A stretch of DNA of 64,000 nt from Mermis nigrescens (GCA_036768485.1 JAVLUZ010000521.1:62001-126000); one strand, 5' to 3'; positions 47,025 to 59,654 are shown, counted from the stretch's first letter. Numbers and translations are program-made. The notes: generated from the sequence alone by a model not told the origin.

Positions 47025-47769
47025 AGCACTGTTTTTTTGTACGAGACAAAGATTTTGAGGCTCGTACAAAGATTTTCGGAGCCATCTTTGTACAATGTAC
47101 AAAGACTTTTTGGTGCAAAGTAATAGTAATTTTAACGTTTTTTGGAGTATTTTTTAGCAAAATTTCTAAAAATTTTCGGCGCTTCGCGCCGAGTATCATA
47201 ATTACATTGTATTTAGCTCCAAGCGCTGGCATTAAATACTCCAAAATCTATCTTTAAGCTTCTTTGTACAGATTTAAGCATCTTTTACATCTATTTCTAC
47301 TGTTTTATAAAGATTTTATGAAGAAAAAAGAACTATTAAACAACTTTGCACTGTTTTCTGCCGTTTGAAGATAAAATTGACCCTTTTATCTTTGCGTTGC
47401 ATTAAATTCATAAGCAAATTGGTGTCTATTATGAGATTCAGTCAGCACATTGCAACCGCTAATTATTTATAATTGTGTAACACAAGTCATTTCAACTTGC
47501 TGAGTCGAATTTTATGTGTAATTTCAACCTAAGACTCATGAAAAGTTTGGCGTTTCGGGCCGAACTAATATAACCAGCTGAATTTAGGACAAAGTTACAC
47601 CTTTTGTGAAGCGTGCGGGTCACGGATAACAATCTAGTAGTATGTAAAAATGTGTACATTCAATTGCATATCTATACGTTATATGTACAAAAAAATTTTC
47701 GCTCGTTCAAAGACTTTTCCGGAGATCTTTGTACATGTACAAAGAGGCTCGTACAAAAAAAACAGTGCT
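47025..47769. mobile_element. TIR element D (AGCACTGTTTTTTTGTAC)
   Basis: 745 bp; starts AGCACTGTTTTTTTGTACGA and ends with its inverse. It contains TTTGTACATGTACAAAG and a GGCGCTTCGCGCC palindrome, and matches 63124-63811. It is a fourth-level insertion. Confidence 0.75.
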
Positions 47770-48227
47770 TAATAGTCATTTTTGGGCTCAGAAAATTAGC
47801 TAAAGCCTTTTTGGGCTAAGAGAACTGGGTATGTATATAATTTTTTTGAGCTCTGAAATGCTATTTAGTTGTCTTTCTGAATTTCAAAAGGATATTTAGC
47901 TATTTTCTTGACTCCAAAATGCTATTAATAGCTATTTTTAGTCCAAAAAGACTATATAACTATGTTTGCAAATCGAAAAAGGCTATATAGCTGGTTTTCT
48001 GAGACCAAAAAGGCTACATATGTAGCTTATTTTCTGACCCCAAAAGGACTGTAGAGTCGTTTTAATGAAGTACATAGCTATCTAGCAATTTTTGGTTTTC
48101 ACCCCCCCCTGAATGTCTGATCTGGCGCACTTATGGCACGTAGCTACTAACTAGCTAGCTTCAACGAGAAAATTGATTTTAGCGGATTAATATGTCAGGT
48201 TAGCTGAAATAACTTTGTGCTTCACAC

Positions 48228-49400
48228 CACGGTTTTTTCGTATTCAGCAATGATTTTTTCCAATGTACAAAGACTTTTCGGCACGGTTTTTTTTGTATTC
48301 GGCAAAGATTTTTTCCGATGTACAAAGACTTTCCGGTAGAGCTGTGCTGGAGCGAGAGCCCGGCCCGGGGCCGGGGCCAGTGTTATAATTGATTATAATG
48401 TAGAAAATTGATAATGTTTTGAGCAGATTTACCTTCAAGCTCAATTTCAAGCAACACCACACATCTTGCTAATTCAAATCTTTATTTTATTATGTCAGGT
48501 TGGTGCAAATTTCTAGTTAATAATCAAAATTGACATATTTTGAATTGCAATTCATATAGCCGAGCTTTCCAGCTTGCTTGGTAGCAGACAGCTACGTTTA
48601 TCAGAACAAATAGAATTATAAGCCTAAAAAAGTGCGAAGTAAAGCTAATTGAAAAACGCGTCCAAGTCAGAGGAGTTAAATCCATACATGGGCCGCTCAA
48701 AAATTATAGGGTTTCAAAACTTTTCGAAGTCAAAAAGCGCCTGATAATATATGGTAGGGCGAAAAAAACACCGTTTTCTTGCGTTTCTCAATGAGAGCTA
48801 TCCATTAGCATCAAAAAATCGCTGAAACACAAAAAATTCTGAAAATCAATTTCTGGGGCGTCTAGCGGATTTTTTTTTTGGGGGGGGGAGAGTGTGAATT
48901 CTGGGGGTCTAGACCATAGGTGGGCAGCACCGAAATTCTGGGAGTGTGAAAAAATTTCTGGGAAGTGGTGGTGAAAAACACCATTTTCCGACGTTTCTCG
49001 TCGAGCACTATCCCTTGGCATCAAAAAAATCGGTAAAAAAGCAAAAAAATTTCAAAAATTGAATTCTGGGGGGGTATTCCAACTTCTGGGGGATGCATAC
49101 CCCTAACCCCCCACGCCCACGTCCCAAGCCTCCCAATGCCCATGTTCTGTTATATCTTGTAATGCCAACAAATATTAACGCTTGACGCGCATATCTACTA
49201 GCAAGAATATATATGTACATAGGTATAAGGGGTAGGGTAGGGTCGTACTATGAACACGGTAAAGCACGCTTTACTTGGCCCTGGCCTGGCCCTGGCCCCG
49301 GCCCCGGCAAAAAAGGCGGCCCCGGCACAGCTCACTTTCGGGACCATCTTTGTACATGTACAAAGAAACATTGTACAAAAAAACACTGCTTTTCGGGTGC
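48228..49400. mobile_element. Foldback element with GGCCCC tracts
   Basis: A 54-bp direct repeat at 48228-48336 leads into GAGCTGTGCTGG and CCCGGCCCGGGGCCGGGGCC. The inverse (GGCCCCGGCCCCGGC ... GGCACAGCTCAC) is at 49278-49345. Boundaries are approximate. Confidence 0.5.
48915..49124 (+). mobile_element. hAT MITE, family A
   Basis: Starts CATAGGTGGGCAGCACC, keeps CGTCGAGCACTATCC-like and GAATTCTGGGGGGG blocks, and ends near CACGCCCACGTCC. A more decayed relative occupies 48685-48905. Confidence 0.65.
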
Positions 49401-50859
49401 ATCTTTGTATATGTACAAAGATTTTAGGGAAGACAAAAAATGTAAAAAGGTCTGAAATTCTCAAAGATTCCGGCACTTCGCGCCGAAATGAGTAATTATC
49501 TGGCAAAATTTGCATTTAGAATAGAAAAATGTCAAATTTTTCGGCGTTTCACGCCGTTTAAGACAATTTTTAGTATTTTTGGCGCCAGAAACTAAGGAAT
49601 TGGCTAAAATACAATGCTAAAGGTCGAAAAACCCTGTTTTACCACACTGAAATCGCTACTGTACCATTATAGCCATAATTTTTTACATTTTCACTGCTTT
49701 TGACCTAAAATAAGATGCAAAAACGTTCTGTCAGCTTAAAATCACCGGACAGTACCTGTCTGGCTGACCCTTCAGGAGGGTAATACCCCCTCACCTCTAT
49801 GTGCATGTATGATTAAAGTACCAAAAAATTTGCGTGTACAGAATGTACAAAGACTTTTGGGGATAAGAACCACGTTGGACCCGGACTCGACATTGCTGAA
49901 AATCTTGGACCCGGACCCGGACCCGAATTTTCAAAAAAAGTGGATCGGACGCCACCCTATTAGGCTTTTAAAAAATCTTGGTCTCCCCCCGGAACAGAAT
50001 CCTTGATACGGCCTGGTCGTAGCCAGGATTTTTCCTAGGGAGATCCCGGGATTTTTTTCTTTATTTTTCAAGTCGATAAAAACGTATAAAAATGCGTCCT
50101 ACATACTTGTGAAATAATGCCTTTTTTGGATTTTTCATATCGTTCGTGACAATCGAAATGCATATAAAAGCAGAAATTTCTGAAAATTTTTACGATCAAT
50201 GATGCATACTTTGCGAATTTTATTACTCGGATAGGACCTTAGATTATAGAGAATGCAACAAAAAAACCTCTTTTTTGGGGCTGGGGGGTTCGGTATGGCG
50301 CGCCGGAGCGCCCCCAGTGGGGTCCAGGGCAGAGCTCTAGCAGATTTTGCAAAATAAGCACTTTTATATTGAATTTCAGCTTAAAAATTTTCATAAAATC
50401 GTCCCAATCTTGCTCCTGAATTCAGGCGATAAATAGGTAGAATAGACTGGCGCAAAGCGCTGAAATTTTCTGATATTTTCATGCCAGAGTGACTAAAAAA
50501 ATTCTTACGATGCACGAGGTGCGAATCTTTCGTTGACTGTTGTCATACTATGCAGCTTTTAAAAAACTAATAGACAAGGCGCACGAATTTTGAGCATGTT
50601 TCAATTTCTATTGACTAGAAATGTTCGAAAATAGGTAATCTCATGGCGGCAGAAGCTTTGTAGCGTTTTGTTGCACTTAAGTTAAGATAATACGCAAAAC
50701 TAGAAGAAATTGGCGCGAAGCGCCGAATTTTTCTAGTTTATTCTTAAAAAATCACCGCAGAACAGTGTTAAGCAACTGCATAGCTCCACTTCAGAAAATT
50801 CGAAAATTTTTCAAGGGAGGGATCCTTTTCATCCCCCACTAGTGTCGTGTCCATAGATG

Positions 50860-51125
50860 CGCGCACAGCATGACGGATCTGGGGGAGGGGGTTCAGCCAG
50901 TCTGGGGGAGGTCGAGCATTGAGCGTTTTTGGGCCAAAATGACCTCAAAAACTGGCATTAAGCGCTAATATAACATTTACACTGGGTAGGTATTACATAG
51001 CTTCGGGCCACTTTATAGTATGTTTGAAGAAAATTTTCAATTTTAATCCTTTTTGGCCTTCATTTTGCCTCAGTTTTCCGAGAAAATTCTTATTTTTCCA
51101 TTCTGTGGGTCTAGACCAAATTTAA
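50860..51125 (+). mobile_element. Family B repeat
   Basis: CATAGATGCGCGCACAGCATG head, GGGGGTTCAGCCAGTC, AATGACCTCAAAAACTGG and CTATTTTTCC-type tail; the right terminus is lost. Confidence 0.55.
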
Positions 51126-51184
51126 AATTTAAATTTAATTTAAAGGAAGGCAGCCGGGATATGTGCACTGGCAATGTTGTATCA

Positions 51185-51329
51185 CATATGGGCGTTCGGG
51201 TTCTGGTGGACCACAGAATCCAGCAGACCCACAAAAATTGGTAGACCCCAGAAATGAATGTTTGGTGCTATTTTTACCAATTTTAACTTATTGGATGGAC
51301 CCCCAGAATTCGCTTGCTGCCCATCTATG
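51185..51329 (+). mobile_element. Short hAT-like MITE
   Basis: CATATGGGCG and GCCCATCTATG ends, with GGTGCTATTTTTACCAATTT as in 19410-19553. The target duplication is unclear. Confidence 0.5.
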
Positions 51330-51959
51330 GTTGAGACTAAACTACCTGAGTAAAGGTGTTTTTCAATGACACGAATCGCGCCTAAGAATATCACAATCAC
51401 CTGAAAAATTGATTGAAGTCTGGCACATGCTTCGTTGTTAAGAAATTTTGAAAGTTATTTGAACGAGTCGTAGCCTTATTGACGTAAGGTAGTACTTAAT
51501 TATGCAGTGAAAAATATGAAAAATAAGGAGAATAAGATGAAAAAAGGAGACGTATTCTGCGGCAGACACTGAATTTAGAACACATTAACATTCTCTTATG
51601 ACTCTACATGCACATGCTATAACTACCTACAGGAAGTCGAACATTTCGGTGTTTAAAGTATGCATCCAAGCGAAACAAGTCTTCCAGTTTTTATTATAAT
51701 CGAAATTCATCAGCAATTTTATTCGTAGCGTTTAGTAGGCAGAAAAACGCGCGTTGTGTTCAAGATGCGAACCTTGCTTTAATTCTGAAAGGTATCTTTG
51801 GAAAGCATCTCAAAATTTAAATAATTGCACACCTAACATCAGCTCATTGTTTTTTGGGTACTTCTACAGAATAGTAACAAATGTGACGTCATCAGTAATG
51901 GATGATGATAGAAGTAATTGTAATAGTCCTATTTCATATAAGCAATGGCTTCTACCATT

Positions 51960-52070
51960 GAATAAGGAATAAATAAAAAATAAATAAATAAAGAAAAAAG
52001 AATAAATGGCTTATATAAAGAATAAATAAATAAATAAATAATGAATAAGAATAAATAACTTTTATCAATA
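51960..52070 (+). repeat. (AATA)n simple repeat
   Basis: Repeated AATAAATA with interruptions. It could be a retroelement 3' tail, but the short frame upstream (51754-51972) shows no polymerase motif. Confidence 0.7.
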
Positions 52071-53278
52071 AAATGAGCCTAAGCCTTAGGATCATAAATA
52101 AAATAGACTATTTTATCACCGCACGATACTATTCTGTATAAGTGCCGTTTTTAATAGAATTATTTGATTTTGTAGTAATACATGCTCTTCTAATCTTAAA
52201 CGAACATTTTGTTTAATATTTTATGTACTATTTGGATCATTTTTTGGTTGGGCAATGAGCAGAGTTAAAATTTCTGGAAACAAAAATTTTTGGACCACGT
52301 TTTCCACGTAAGAATCATGCGCATGTCTTTCTCTGACCTGATATACTTCGGACTATGGTTCGGATTTAATTTTCCACTTTTGTTTTTCTCTAAAATATGA
52401 GTATGTTTTTTAACGACCTCATGCCTATTTCTTATGAAAGCCGTCCAATCGAATCTAGTTGATTTCTTTAGATTTCAAGCGTTTCGATTAATACGAGATA
52501 TAATTTATCGACAATGTCGGGAATTCCTGCTTCAAGCTGATTTGTTTCTTCTTTGTAATTAGTTAATGCTCTTTGTTATTTCATCGCGCACACAGCGCGC
52601 ACTGAAAGTTGCACTACCATTTGGCGTAAGTTGTAATTTAAAATAAGTTTTGGTGTTTATCAAGGGCTGGTTTGAGGGAGAGCGTAGGCGGTAGTCCCTA
52701 TTAGCCTGATGTAGTTGATGGCTTAATGAACGAATGTTGTATGATTCCTAATTTCATTTAGCGTCATTAAGTCCATAGTAGTGGAAGGGATTAAATTTCA
52801 AAATTAGGAATTAGTAAAGTAGTCTAATATCATTAGCAGATTATCATTTAATTTTTTTATATAGTAAAATTGGGTTTCCGATCTTTAGTTATGTAGTTTA
52901 GCTATTTTCTGGGTTTCTGACGATATAAAATACTAAAAAATTTTCAACAGCGCTAAGTGTTGAAATATTTGATGGTTTTACCTTTTAAAAGATAATTTTT
53001 GCCACTATGAAGACATGCAGAATAGACAATTATTGATTCCGACGCGGAACGCCGAAAACTTTCGGTAGTTTTAGACCCTTTTACTGTTTTTCTGATCCCA
53101 AAAATCTTTGTACGTACGGTCTCTCAAGGTATTCGTACGTCTGTTAAAATCTTTATGGAAATAACCGTAATAGAGATTCATAAGTTGACAAAAAATACAT
53201 TAGTCAAGTCGAGATGACACTTCAAGCACGTAAAATGCATTGTAAAAGTTATCATACATACTAAAATTTATTATATGT
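52071..53278. other. Gene-free A+T-rich stretch
   Basis: No exon, TIR or RNA gene recognised. A decayed fragment of the palindrome-bearing repeats is present near 53030-53110 (CGACGCGGAACGCCGAAAA). Confidence 0.4.
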
Positions 53279-54015
53279 ACCGGGTGTCACGTAACCTTTT
53301 GCTGGAGGTCACAAACATACCCCAATGTCCTCATTTAAAATGCAATATACGGTAAGAAAGATCTAAAGTAGAACTCATTCACACTGAACAAATTCTTTAT
53401 GACCTCTATTTGCCTTAACAAATGGTTTTCAAATGATGAGGTTCAGTACAAAACGAATCAATTAAAAATATACATTTCTTTTCGGCATTTTCAAAAAATC
53501 TTTGAAAATTCCGACTTAGACCTCTATCATAAAATGTTAGCATGATAATAAAAGTTCGAGTAGAGGTTAATATGGGCCTGAGGTCTTTAGACGGGGATAG
53601 TTCAAAACGCCCACCTCAAAACATCCAAGATCGAAATTTTTACGTTTTTTCGTAAATTTTTGAAATTTTCTGCCCATCAGGATTTTCTAGGAATTTGGAC
53701 CCTATCCGTGTATGGTAGAGGCTTTAGTTTTGGCTGAGCAAGGTCGAAATCAATGATCCAAAAAGCCGTTAGAGCAGAATAAGCGAATTATCATGATAAG
53801 TCTCGAAAGGAATCTGACCTTTTATTCATTTTGTCTGTTCTAAACCTTGTCTTTTGTAAGTATTTCCAAAGACAGGTTGTGGTCATATAAAACTTTTATT
53901 AATTGTAAATCAGTTCTATTTTTAACGAACTTCCTAACGGAGTATCGCATTTTACGTTTGAAAGTAGGAGTATGTCTATGACCCCCCCCCTAACAAAAGG
54001 TTACGTGACACCCTG
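53279..54015. mobile_element. Long-TIR element related to 22231
   Basis: Left GGGTGTCACGTAACCTTTTG and right CAAAAGGTTACGTGACACCC are perfect inverses; weaker pairing extends to about 80 bases. Similar length to, and shared ACCTTTTGCTRG motif with, 22231-22955. No transposase remnant seen. Confidence 0.8.
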
Positions 54016-54024
54016 TGGAAAATG

Positions 54025-54298
54025 AACAAAGATGGCCTCCCATAAATTGCTGCGACCCCTAGAATTGTCAATTTTTTAAACATTTGTAAAACAAAGCTTT
54101 TTCAAGCATTTTTAGCTAAATTTTGGCTCAAAAGTCAAATTTTCGGCGCTTCTTTTTTATGGTTTAGAAAGAACGAGCATTATCCGAAACGTCAAAAAAC
54201 TGTTTTTGACACGTACCCATCGTTTTTTAGCCCAAGAAAGGCACTTATTAAAAATTTTTTGGACCCTGGACCCCCTAGAATTCCCATGCTGTATATGT
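54025..54298 (+). repeat. Family M repeat
   Basis: GCTGCGACCCCTAGAATTG, AAACGTCAAAAAACTG and AGAATTCCCATGCTGTATA match 13865-14217. Confidence 0.5.
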
Positions 54299-54428
54299 AT
54301 CTGATAGGTAATGCATCTTTACGAAACTCCTACCCACGCGATTGAGCAAATTGAACACTCATGCACACTGGGGGGTATGAAGGGTATCTTTTCTACCAGA
54401 ACTTTTGGAAGACATAACCCCCTTAGGC

Positions 54429-55849
54429 CAGAGGCGTAGCCAGGATTTTGGTTCGGAGGGGGCATGCACAAAGATTTTTGAAGACTATTTTTGCATCGAA
54501 TGCTTTGATGTGGTACAGTGGCACGATGTATTGTAAAATTGAGTTTTTCGACCATTAGTTGTGTAGCCTGGCTGATGTATGGGTTTCTGACGATCAACAA
54601 TACAAAAAGTGTGAAGCGGCGCAAGTCGCCGAAATTTTTCAGTTTTTTTACCGTTTTCGTGTAGAATTTACGGCCTTCTTATAGACAAACAGTTCGGAAA
54701 TCATGAGTGACTCAAAATGCCCGAAACTTAAATCATTTTTACCGCTGTTAACATTTTGTAGCCCTGTGAATACTGACAGTCTGACAGAGCAGAAAATTAT
54801 CGAATTTGTGCAAAACAATTTTCACATAATGCCGTAAGTTCAGGCTTCTAACAGGAAAACTGCGCATTAATAACTTAGTATGAAACACTAAATAATTTTG
54901 ACTGATTGCTTTTAAACGCAATGCTGGAGCTTTAAAAAGAGAAACAACTGTGACCGGCGGAGCCATGCACCAGAAAATTTTGACACTTTTGCTCTTTAAA
55001 CTTAATTTATACCTTTACATCATACAGAACAGACAAACTTTCCAGCGCCGCTGAAAACTTCAAGAAATTTCTGACCCTTTTACCCCTTTTTGTCCTACTA
55101 AAAGTTTTTTCACACGTAAAGTAAATTTTTAGGCTGGCCACAGTGGGGTCCGTTGCCGTGCCCCGGAAAATTTTGTAAACAATGCACTTAATGTTGAATA
55201 CTAATGTTAAAATTTTTTGCAAAATCGACCAAGTCTTAGTTCTGAATTAAGCCCAAAAACAGCTAAAATTGATCGACTCACACAAGACTTCTGAGGTGAA
55301 ATGCGTTCTTCGACCTCTGCTAAGTATGCAGCAACGGGTCCCTGGAAAATGTATCCATGAAAATTTTGTTCTTACCGTTTTCAGACCCATTTGTAGCCTT
55401 CTTATTAAGAGGATGTAGTTCAGAAAACAGAAAATGTCTAAAAACACAAGAAAATGCGGATATTCTTTTCGATTACAATAGAATTATGTGTCCTTGTAAA
55501 GAAAGACAAACAAAGCAGAGAATAAGCAAACTAGTACGCAACCATTTTCACACTTTACTATTATGCTCAATAAGCATGCGCAGTTTCATTCAACGAACAA
55601 ATAGTGGATTAAATCACTAAAGTGATCTGAAGCGCTGGATTATTTTAGCTGATTCAAGCTTCTAAACTCACGGATCTATATAACAATAATTAATAATGAC
55701 TCGGCGCTAAGCGCCGGAAGATTTTGACGTTTTTCGCCTATTTAAAATCAATTTTCTGGTCACAATTATTGCACCACAAAAATCAACAAAATTTTAGAAA
55801 AATTTCGGAGGGGGCATATGCCCCCTATGCCCCCCTGGCTACGCCCTTG
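54429..55849. mobile_element. hAT element, 1.4 kb, CAGAGGCGTAGCCAGG
   Basis: Ends CAGAGGCGTAGCCAGG and CCTGGCTACGCCCTTG, with perfect duplication CCTTAGGC (54421-54428 and 55850-55857). The interior recurs at 30780 and 58247. No intact transposase frame is visible. Confidence 0.88.
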
Positions 55850-56253
55850 CCTTAGGCCGTTTTGGGACCAAACCTAATGCTCGAACTATGAAAAAGCGTT
55901 AAGTGACGTCTACAGTATAGTTTCAGGTACACATACTGATTTTTCGAGCAGTAGCCTGTGCAATTAATTATTCCAGTCAATCTTCTTCCATTATTTTGTA
56001 TATTTTTGATGTTTCAGGTCATTTGATCGCCCTTATCTTTACTGTTTTCATGCAAATGTAACCATAAATATTCATGAGGAATGAAATAAAACGAATTATG
56101 TATCAAAATTTATTAAATTTCAACATTAAATCGGTAAAAAATTACTCATTTACCCCCTCCCCAAGGAAACCCGGTTTACCCCCGTCCCAGAATTTTTGAC
56201 CGCGTGCATGTATGAAATTGAATCAGTGCTGAAATAAATGCTTTTCTTACATA

Positions 56254-56720
56254 CAGTCGAAGTCGGATAATGCAAACCCCGGATAATGCACTTCCCCAGT
56301 TAATGCATACCAGCACACGCGGTCCCGGCAAAAAGCAGTGTAATAACATAGTAAGACACCTCGGCCAATGCAAACTCGGATAATGCGTAATGCACACGGC
56401 TGACAAGACCGCAGCTAACGCACACATGCGGATTGCTGGTATTTATTGCACACCAAATCACCTCATGCAAAACTAAGTATGAATGGGTATTACTACTTTA
56501 TTTGCAACCTTATACTACATAAACAGCAGGCAAGAATACAATATCCACCACCCTCTTTGTATCCCTCTTGTCATAGCATCAAAGCAATAATAGTTTTCTT
56601 TTTTAATTAAAGTGGAAATTATAAGATTGTCGCACTTTTCGGTTAATGCACACACTCGCATAATGCATACCGTCGATTGAACTTGGTCCCTAAGGGGTGC
56701 GCATTATCCGATTTCGACTG
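56254..56720. mobile_element. Pogo/Tc1-like MITE (CAGTCGAAGTCGG)
   Basis: 467 bp; CAGTCGAAGTCGGATAATGC at the left and GCATTATCCGATTTCGACTG at the right, each flanked by TA. GGATAATGCA-type motifs recur at least eight times inside. Confidence 0.85.
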
Positions 56721-56804
56721 TATGTGTACATACATGACGTTCATTTTGTCCGTAGGTAACGCTGTGCTGTGGAAATCAGCGCACCCTTATTGTACACCTG
56801 AAAG

Positions 56805-57365
56805 CAGGCCCGTATCCAGGATCCGGCCAAGAGGGGGGGCGGACCATACCTGGGCGTGGGGGGTTGAAGGCTATGCACCCCCGGAAACCAAAATACTCTC
56901 CAGAATTCAATTTTTGAAATTTTTTTGGTTTTTTCGCAATTTTTGATGCCAATGGATAGTGCTCGATGAGAAACGTTGAAAAACAATGTTTTTTTCGCCA
57001 TGCTACCATTTTTAAGGCCATTTTTTGACCGTTGAAAATGTCTTGCACCTCCCCCCTCAGAACTTTGGTGCCGCCCACCTATGGGGCGGACCCAACATAA
57101 GGTGGTCTATATCTCTGGAAATTCGTTGGGATAGCTCGTAAAAACCGCATTTCTCGACATGCTCTATCCATTAAGACCATTAAATTCTAACTTTTCGAAA
57201 ACAGTCAAAATTATGAAAAATATTTTTCTTCTGGCGAAGCGCCGAAAATTTGAAGATTTGACGACATGCGATTTTTCCATCTTTCCGTACATTATCTTAC
57301 CTTTCAAATTTTTTTCCCGCCAAGGGAAGTAGGCGGTCGCCCCCGCCCTTTTAAATACGGTCCTG
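56805..57365. mobile_element. hAT element CAGGCCCGTATCC, host of a nested MITE
   Basis: Ends CAGGCCCGTATCCAGG and AAATACGGTCCTG; the flanks CCTGAAAG and CCTGGATA match at 5 of 8. Same family as the second-level element at 45688. Confidence 0.6.
56845..57083 (-). mobile_element. hAT MITE, family A, nested
   Basis: Ends CATACCTGGGC and GCCCACCTATG, with perfect duplication GGGCGGAC (56837-56844 and 57084-57091). Confidence 0.88.
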
Positions 57366-57914
57366 CCTGGATATATTAAATATTCTCAAAATACTGATAT
57401 TCTTCTTGCTCGTCTTGATTAAATAGAATACATTTTGACAATACGCATTGCCTTCGCTGCGAAAAATTATTTCTTCGCTATAAAAATTGCGCGTTCAAAA
57501 TTCAAGAAACTTCTGAATTTTGTAAAGCTCGACCGTGTAAAGGAAAACATTTTGTCAAGCGAAAAGTATTGTTTTGCACAGTCGTTATTATCTCTATATG
57601 ATTTTTCATAGGCATTCTTAGCTACAGGATTTGCATACTTGAAGTATACGTCACAAACCAGATACGATTCGAAAAAGCAGCGTCAAGCGGTAAACACAGT
57701 GAGACAGGTGATTGTATCGCACTTACAATTAACAACTAAATATCTTACAGGAAGCCGCCTTCCAAAATATAGCCAAGTATCGTCTTAAGACAGTAACAGC
57801 GGAACAGATTTACGAGGTTAGCTTCAAACAGGCTAAAACGATAGCGAACGCTTATATTAAATAGTAACCTGAGTTTACATACCCGTTTGCAGTGATTTTC
57901 TGATTATCCACAGC

Positions 57915-59654
57915 CAGTGATCGTACGGGGACCCCGACCCCGACCCCGAAAAACCCCGGCCTGAACCCTGACCCCGACTTCCCTACCGGGGGCATGATTT
58001 TTCGAGTCGGGGTTGAACCTTTTTTCGGGGTGAAATATAGCATTTTATTTGTTGGTACATAGAAGAATTATATAAATAGCAAATAAATTCGGAACAAGGA
58101 CGATTCATTCACCAGCAAAATTAATATGTTAAACTCGACACTCGCGATATTTCATAAAAAGTACGCCTGGTCGCCATGTTGTTAAGACGTACATACATGT
58201 TCGCATATTTTCCATTATGAAGTGCGCCGAAATTACTGCGGAATCACAGGCGTAGCCGGGGGAATCGAGACACATGCCCCCGGAATTTTTCAAAATTATG
58301 TTGATTTTTCTGGCGCAATGTGTCCAGAACATAGAGTTTAAAAAGGCACAAACGTCAGAATTTTCAGCGCTTCGCGCCGAGTCATTATTATTTATTGTTA
58401 TACAGATCCAATGAATTTAAGACCTTGAATCTGTTAAAATAATCCAGCACTTCGCAGCACTTTAGTGATTTAATGCACTATTAGTTCATTGAATGAAACT
58501 GCACATGCTTGTTGAACATAATAGTAAAAGTGCGAAAATGTTTGCGTACCAATATATTTATTCTCCGCTTTGTTTAACCTTTCTTTACAAGGACACGTAA
58601 TTCTATTTTAAATGAAAGGAAAGGCCAAATTTTCTTGTATTTTTGCGCATTTTCTGTTTTCTGAACTAGTTAATAAGAAGGCCACAAATGGGCCTGAAAA
58701 TGGTAAGAAGAAAATTCTCATTGATACATCTTTCAATGACTTATTGGTTGCGACCCGTTGCTGCGCTACATACTTAGCAGAGGTCGAAAAACGCATTTCA
58801 GCTCAGAAGTTTTGTGCAGTGTAGGTCTTCATCAATTTTAAGTTTTTTTGGACTTAATTCAGAACCGAGATTTTGCCAATTTGCGAAAATTTTAACTTTA
58901 CTAATTAAAAATTAGAGTGCTTTTTTACATAATTTTCGGGGGCTCTGCTCTGACTTCGCTGGTGGCGCTTGAGCGCGCCACCCCAGACCCCCCAGCCGTG
59001 CAATCTCGTTCTACATGTTGAAAGAGATTTTTAGGAGGACAGAAAAGGTAAAAAATTAGAAATTTTTAAAATTTTTCGGCGCTTCGCGCTTCAATTAGTT
59101 TATCTGTTCTAAATGATTTTAAGCAGTATAAATTGAGTTTAAAGAGTAGAAACGTCAAAATTTTCCTGCGCTTAGCACCGCCGATTATTGTGTTAGGCGG
59201 TAAAATATGACTGAATTTCTTTTATGCTTTGCGCCACTTATGATTTCCGAACTGTTCGTCAATAAAAAGGCGTAAATTCTACATGAAAACGGTAAAAATT
59301 CTCGAAAAATTTTCGGCGCTTTCGCGCCATTGGCTCCTCTACAATCAGTGCGCCATAGAAAACCGTTATGAAAAAACTGTGGAAGAATACGAAAAAGCGA
59401 GAGCGATTAGTGATTAAAATTGAAAGTAATGCTAAATTGCTAAAACCATGAAAATAAAATGTTGAACATAACCAGCTTTATTAGTATGCTCTACAAACAA
59501 GTGAAGGTATCGTTTTTATCCTTTTCAAATCGGTATGTAATCATGCAATGTTAATTGTTAATCTTCAACCCCGACCCCGACCCCGAAAACCGGGGTTTTT
59601 TATCCCCGACCCCGATCCCGATCGGGGTAAAAATCTGACCCCGTACGATCACTG
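57915..59654. mobile_element. hAT element with CCCCGA tandem repeats
   Basis: 1,740 bp; ends CAGTGATCGTACGGGG and CCCCGTACGATCACTG, with perfect duplication TCCACAGC (57907-57914 and 59655-59662). Tandem CCCCGA/TCGGGG lies just inside both ends. It is non-coding and contains a truncated copy of the 54429 family. Confidence 0.9.
58247..59330. mobile_element. Truncated copy of the 54429 element, nested
   Basis: Starts CAGGCGTAGCCGGGGG and follows the inverse of 55849 down to about 54600, ending in CCATTGGCTCCTC without its second terminus. Confidence 0.6.

Larger units (their letters stand above)
46265..49960. mobile_element. hAT element, third level, with GACCCGG tandem repeats
   Basis: Ends AAGGTGGCGTCGGG and GGACGCCACCCTAT, flanked by TAGGTTTT and TAGGCTTT (7 of 8). 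Both ends carry tandem GACCCG motifs in opposite orientation (46280-46440 and 49868-49930). Confidence 0.7.
45688..50015. mobile_element. hAT element, second level
   Basis: Ends CAGGCCCATATCCAGG and AATCCTTGATACGGCCTG, flanked by GGCGTAGC and GTCGTAGC (7 of 8). Confidence 0.65.
45676..50842. mobile_element. hAT element, outermost level of a nested stack
   Basis: Begins CATAGGCGTAGCC and is flanked by a perfect TGTCGTGT duplication (45668-45675 and 50843-50850). Its right portion (50016-50842) resumes with AGCCAGGATTTTTCC, as in 54429-55849. It is interrupted by the next level. Confidence 0.65.

Noticed and set aside
46922..49811. A further hAT level with CATACAAGAGCATGGGGG and GTGCATGTATG ends
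   Set aside because: The ends are partly inverse (shared GTGAGGGGGTATTA), but the flanks do not show an 8-bp duplication, so it was not listed as an element.
51754..51972. Frame before an (AATA)n tract, considered as the 3' end of a LINE
   Set aside because: No reverse-transcriptase or endonuclease motif, and no other copy in the window.
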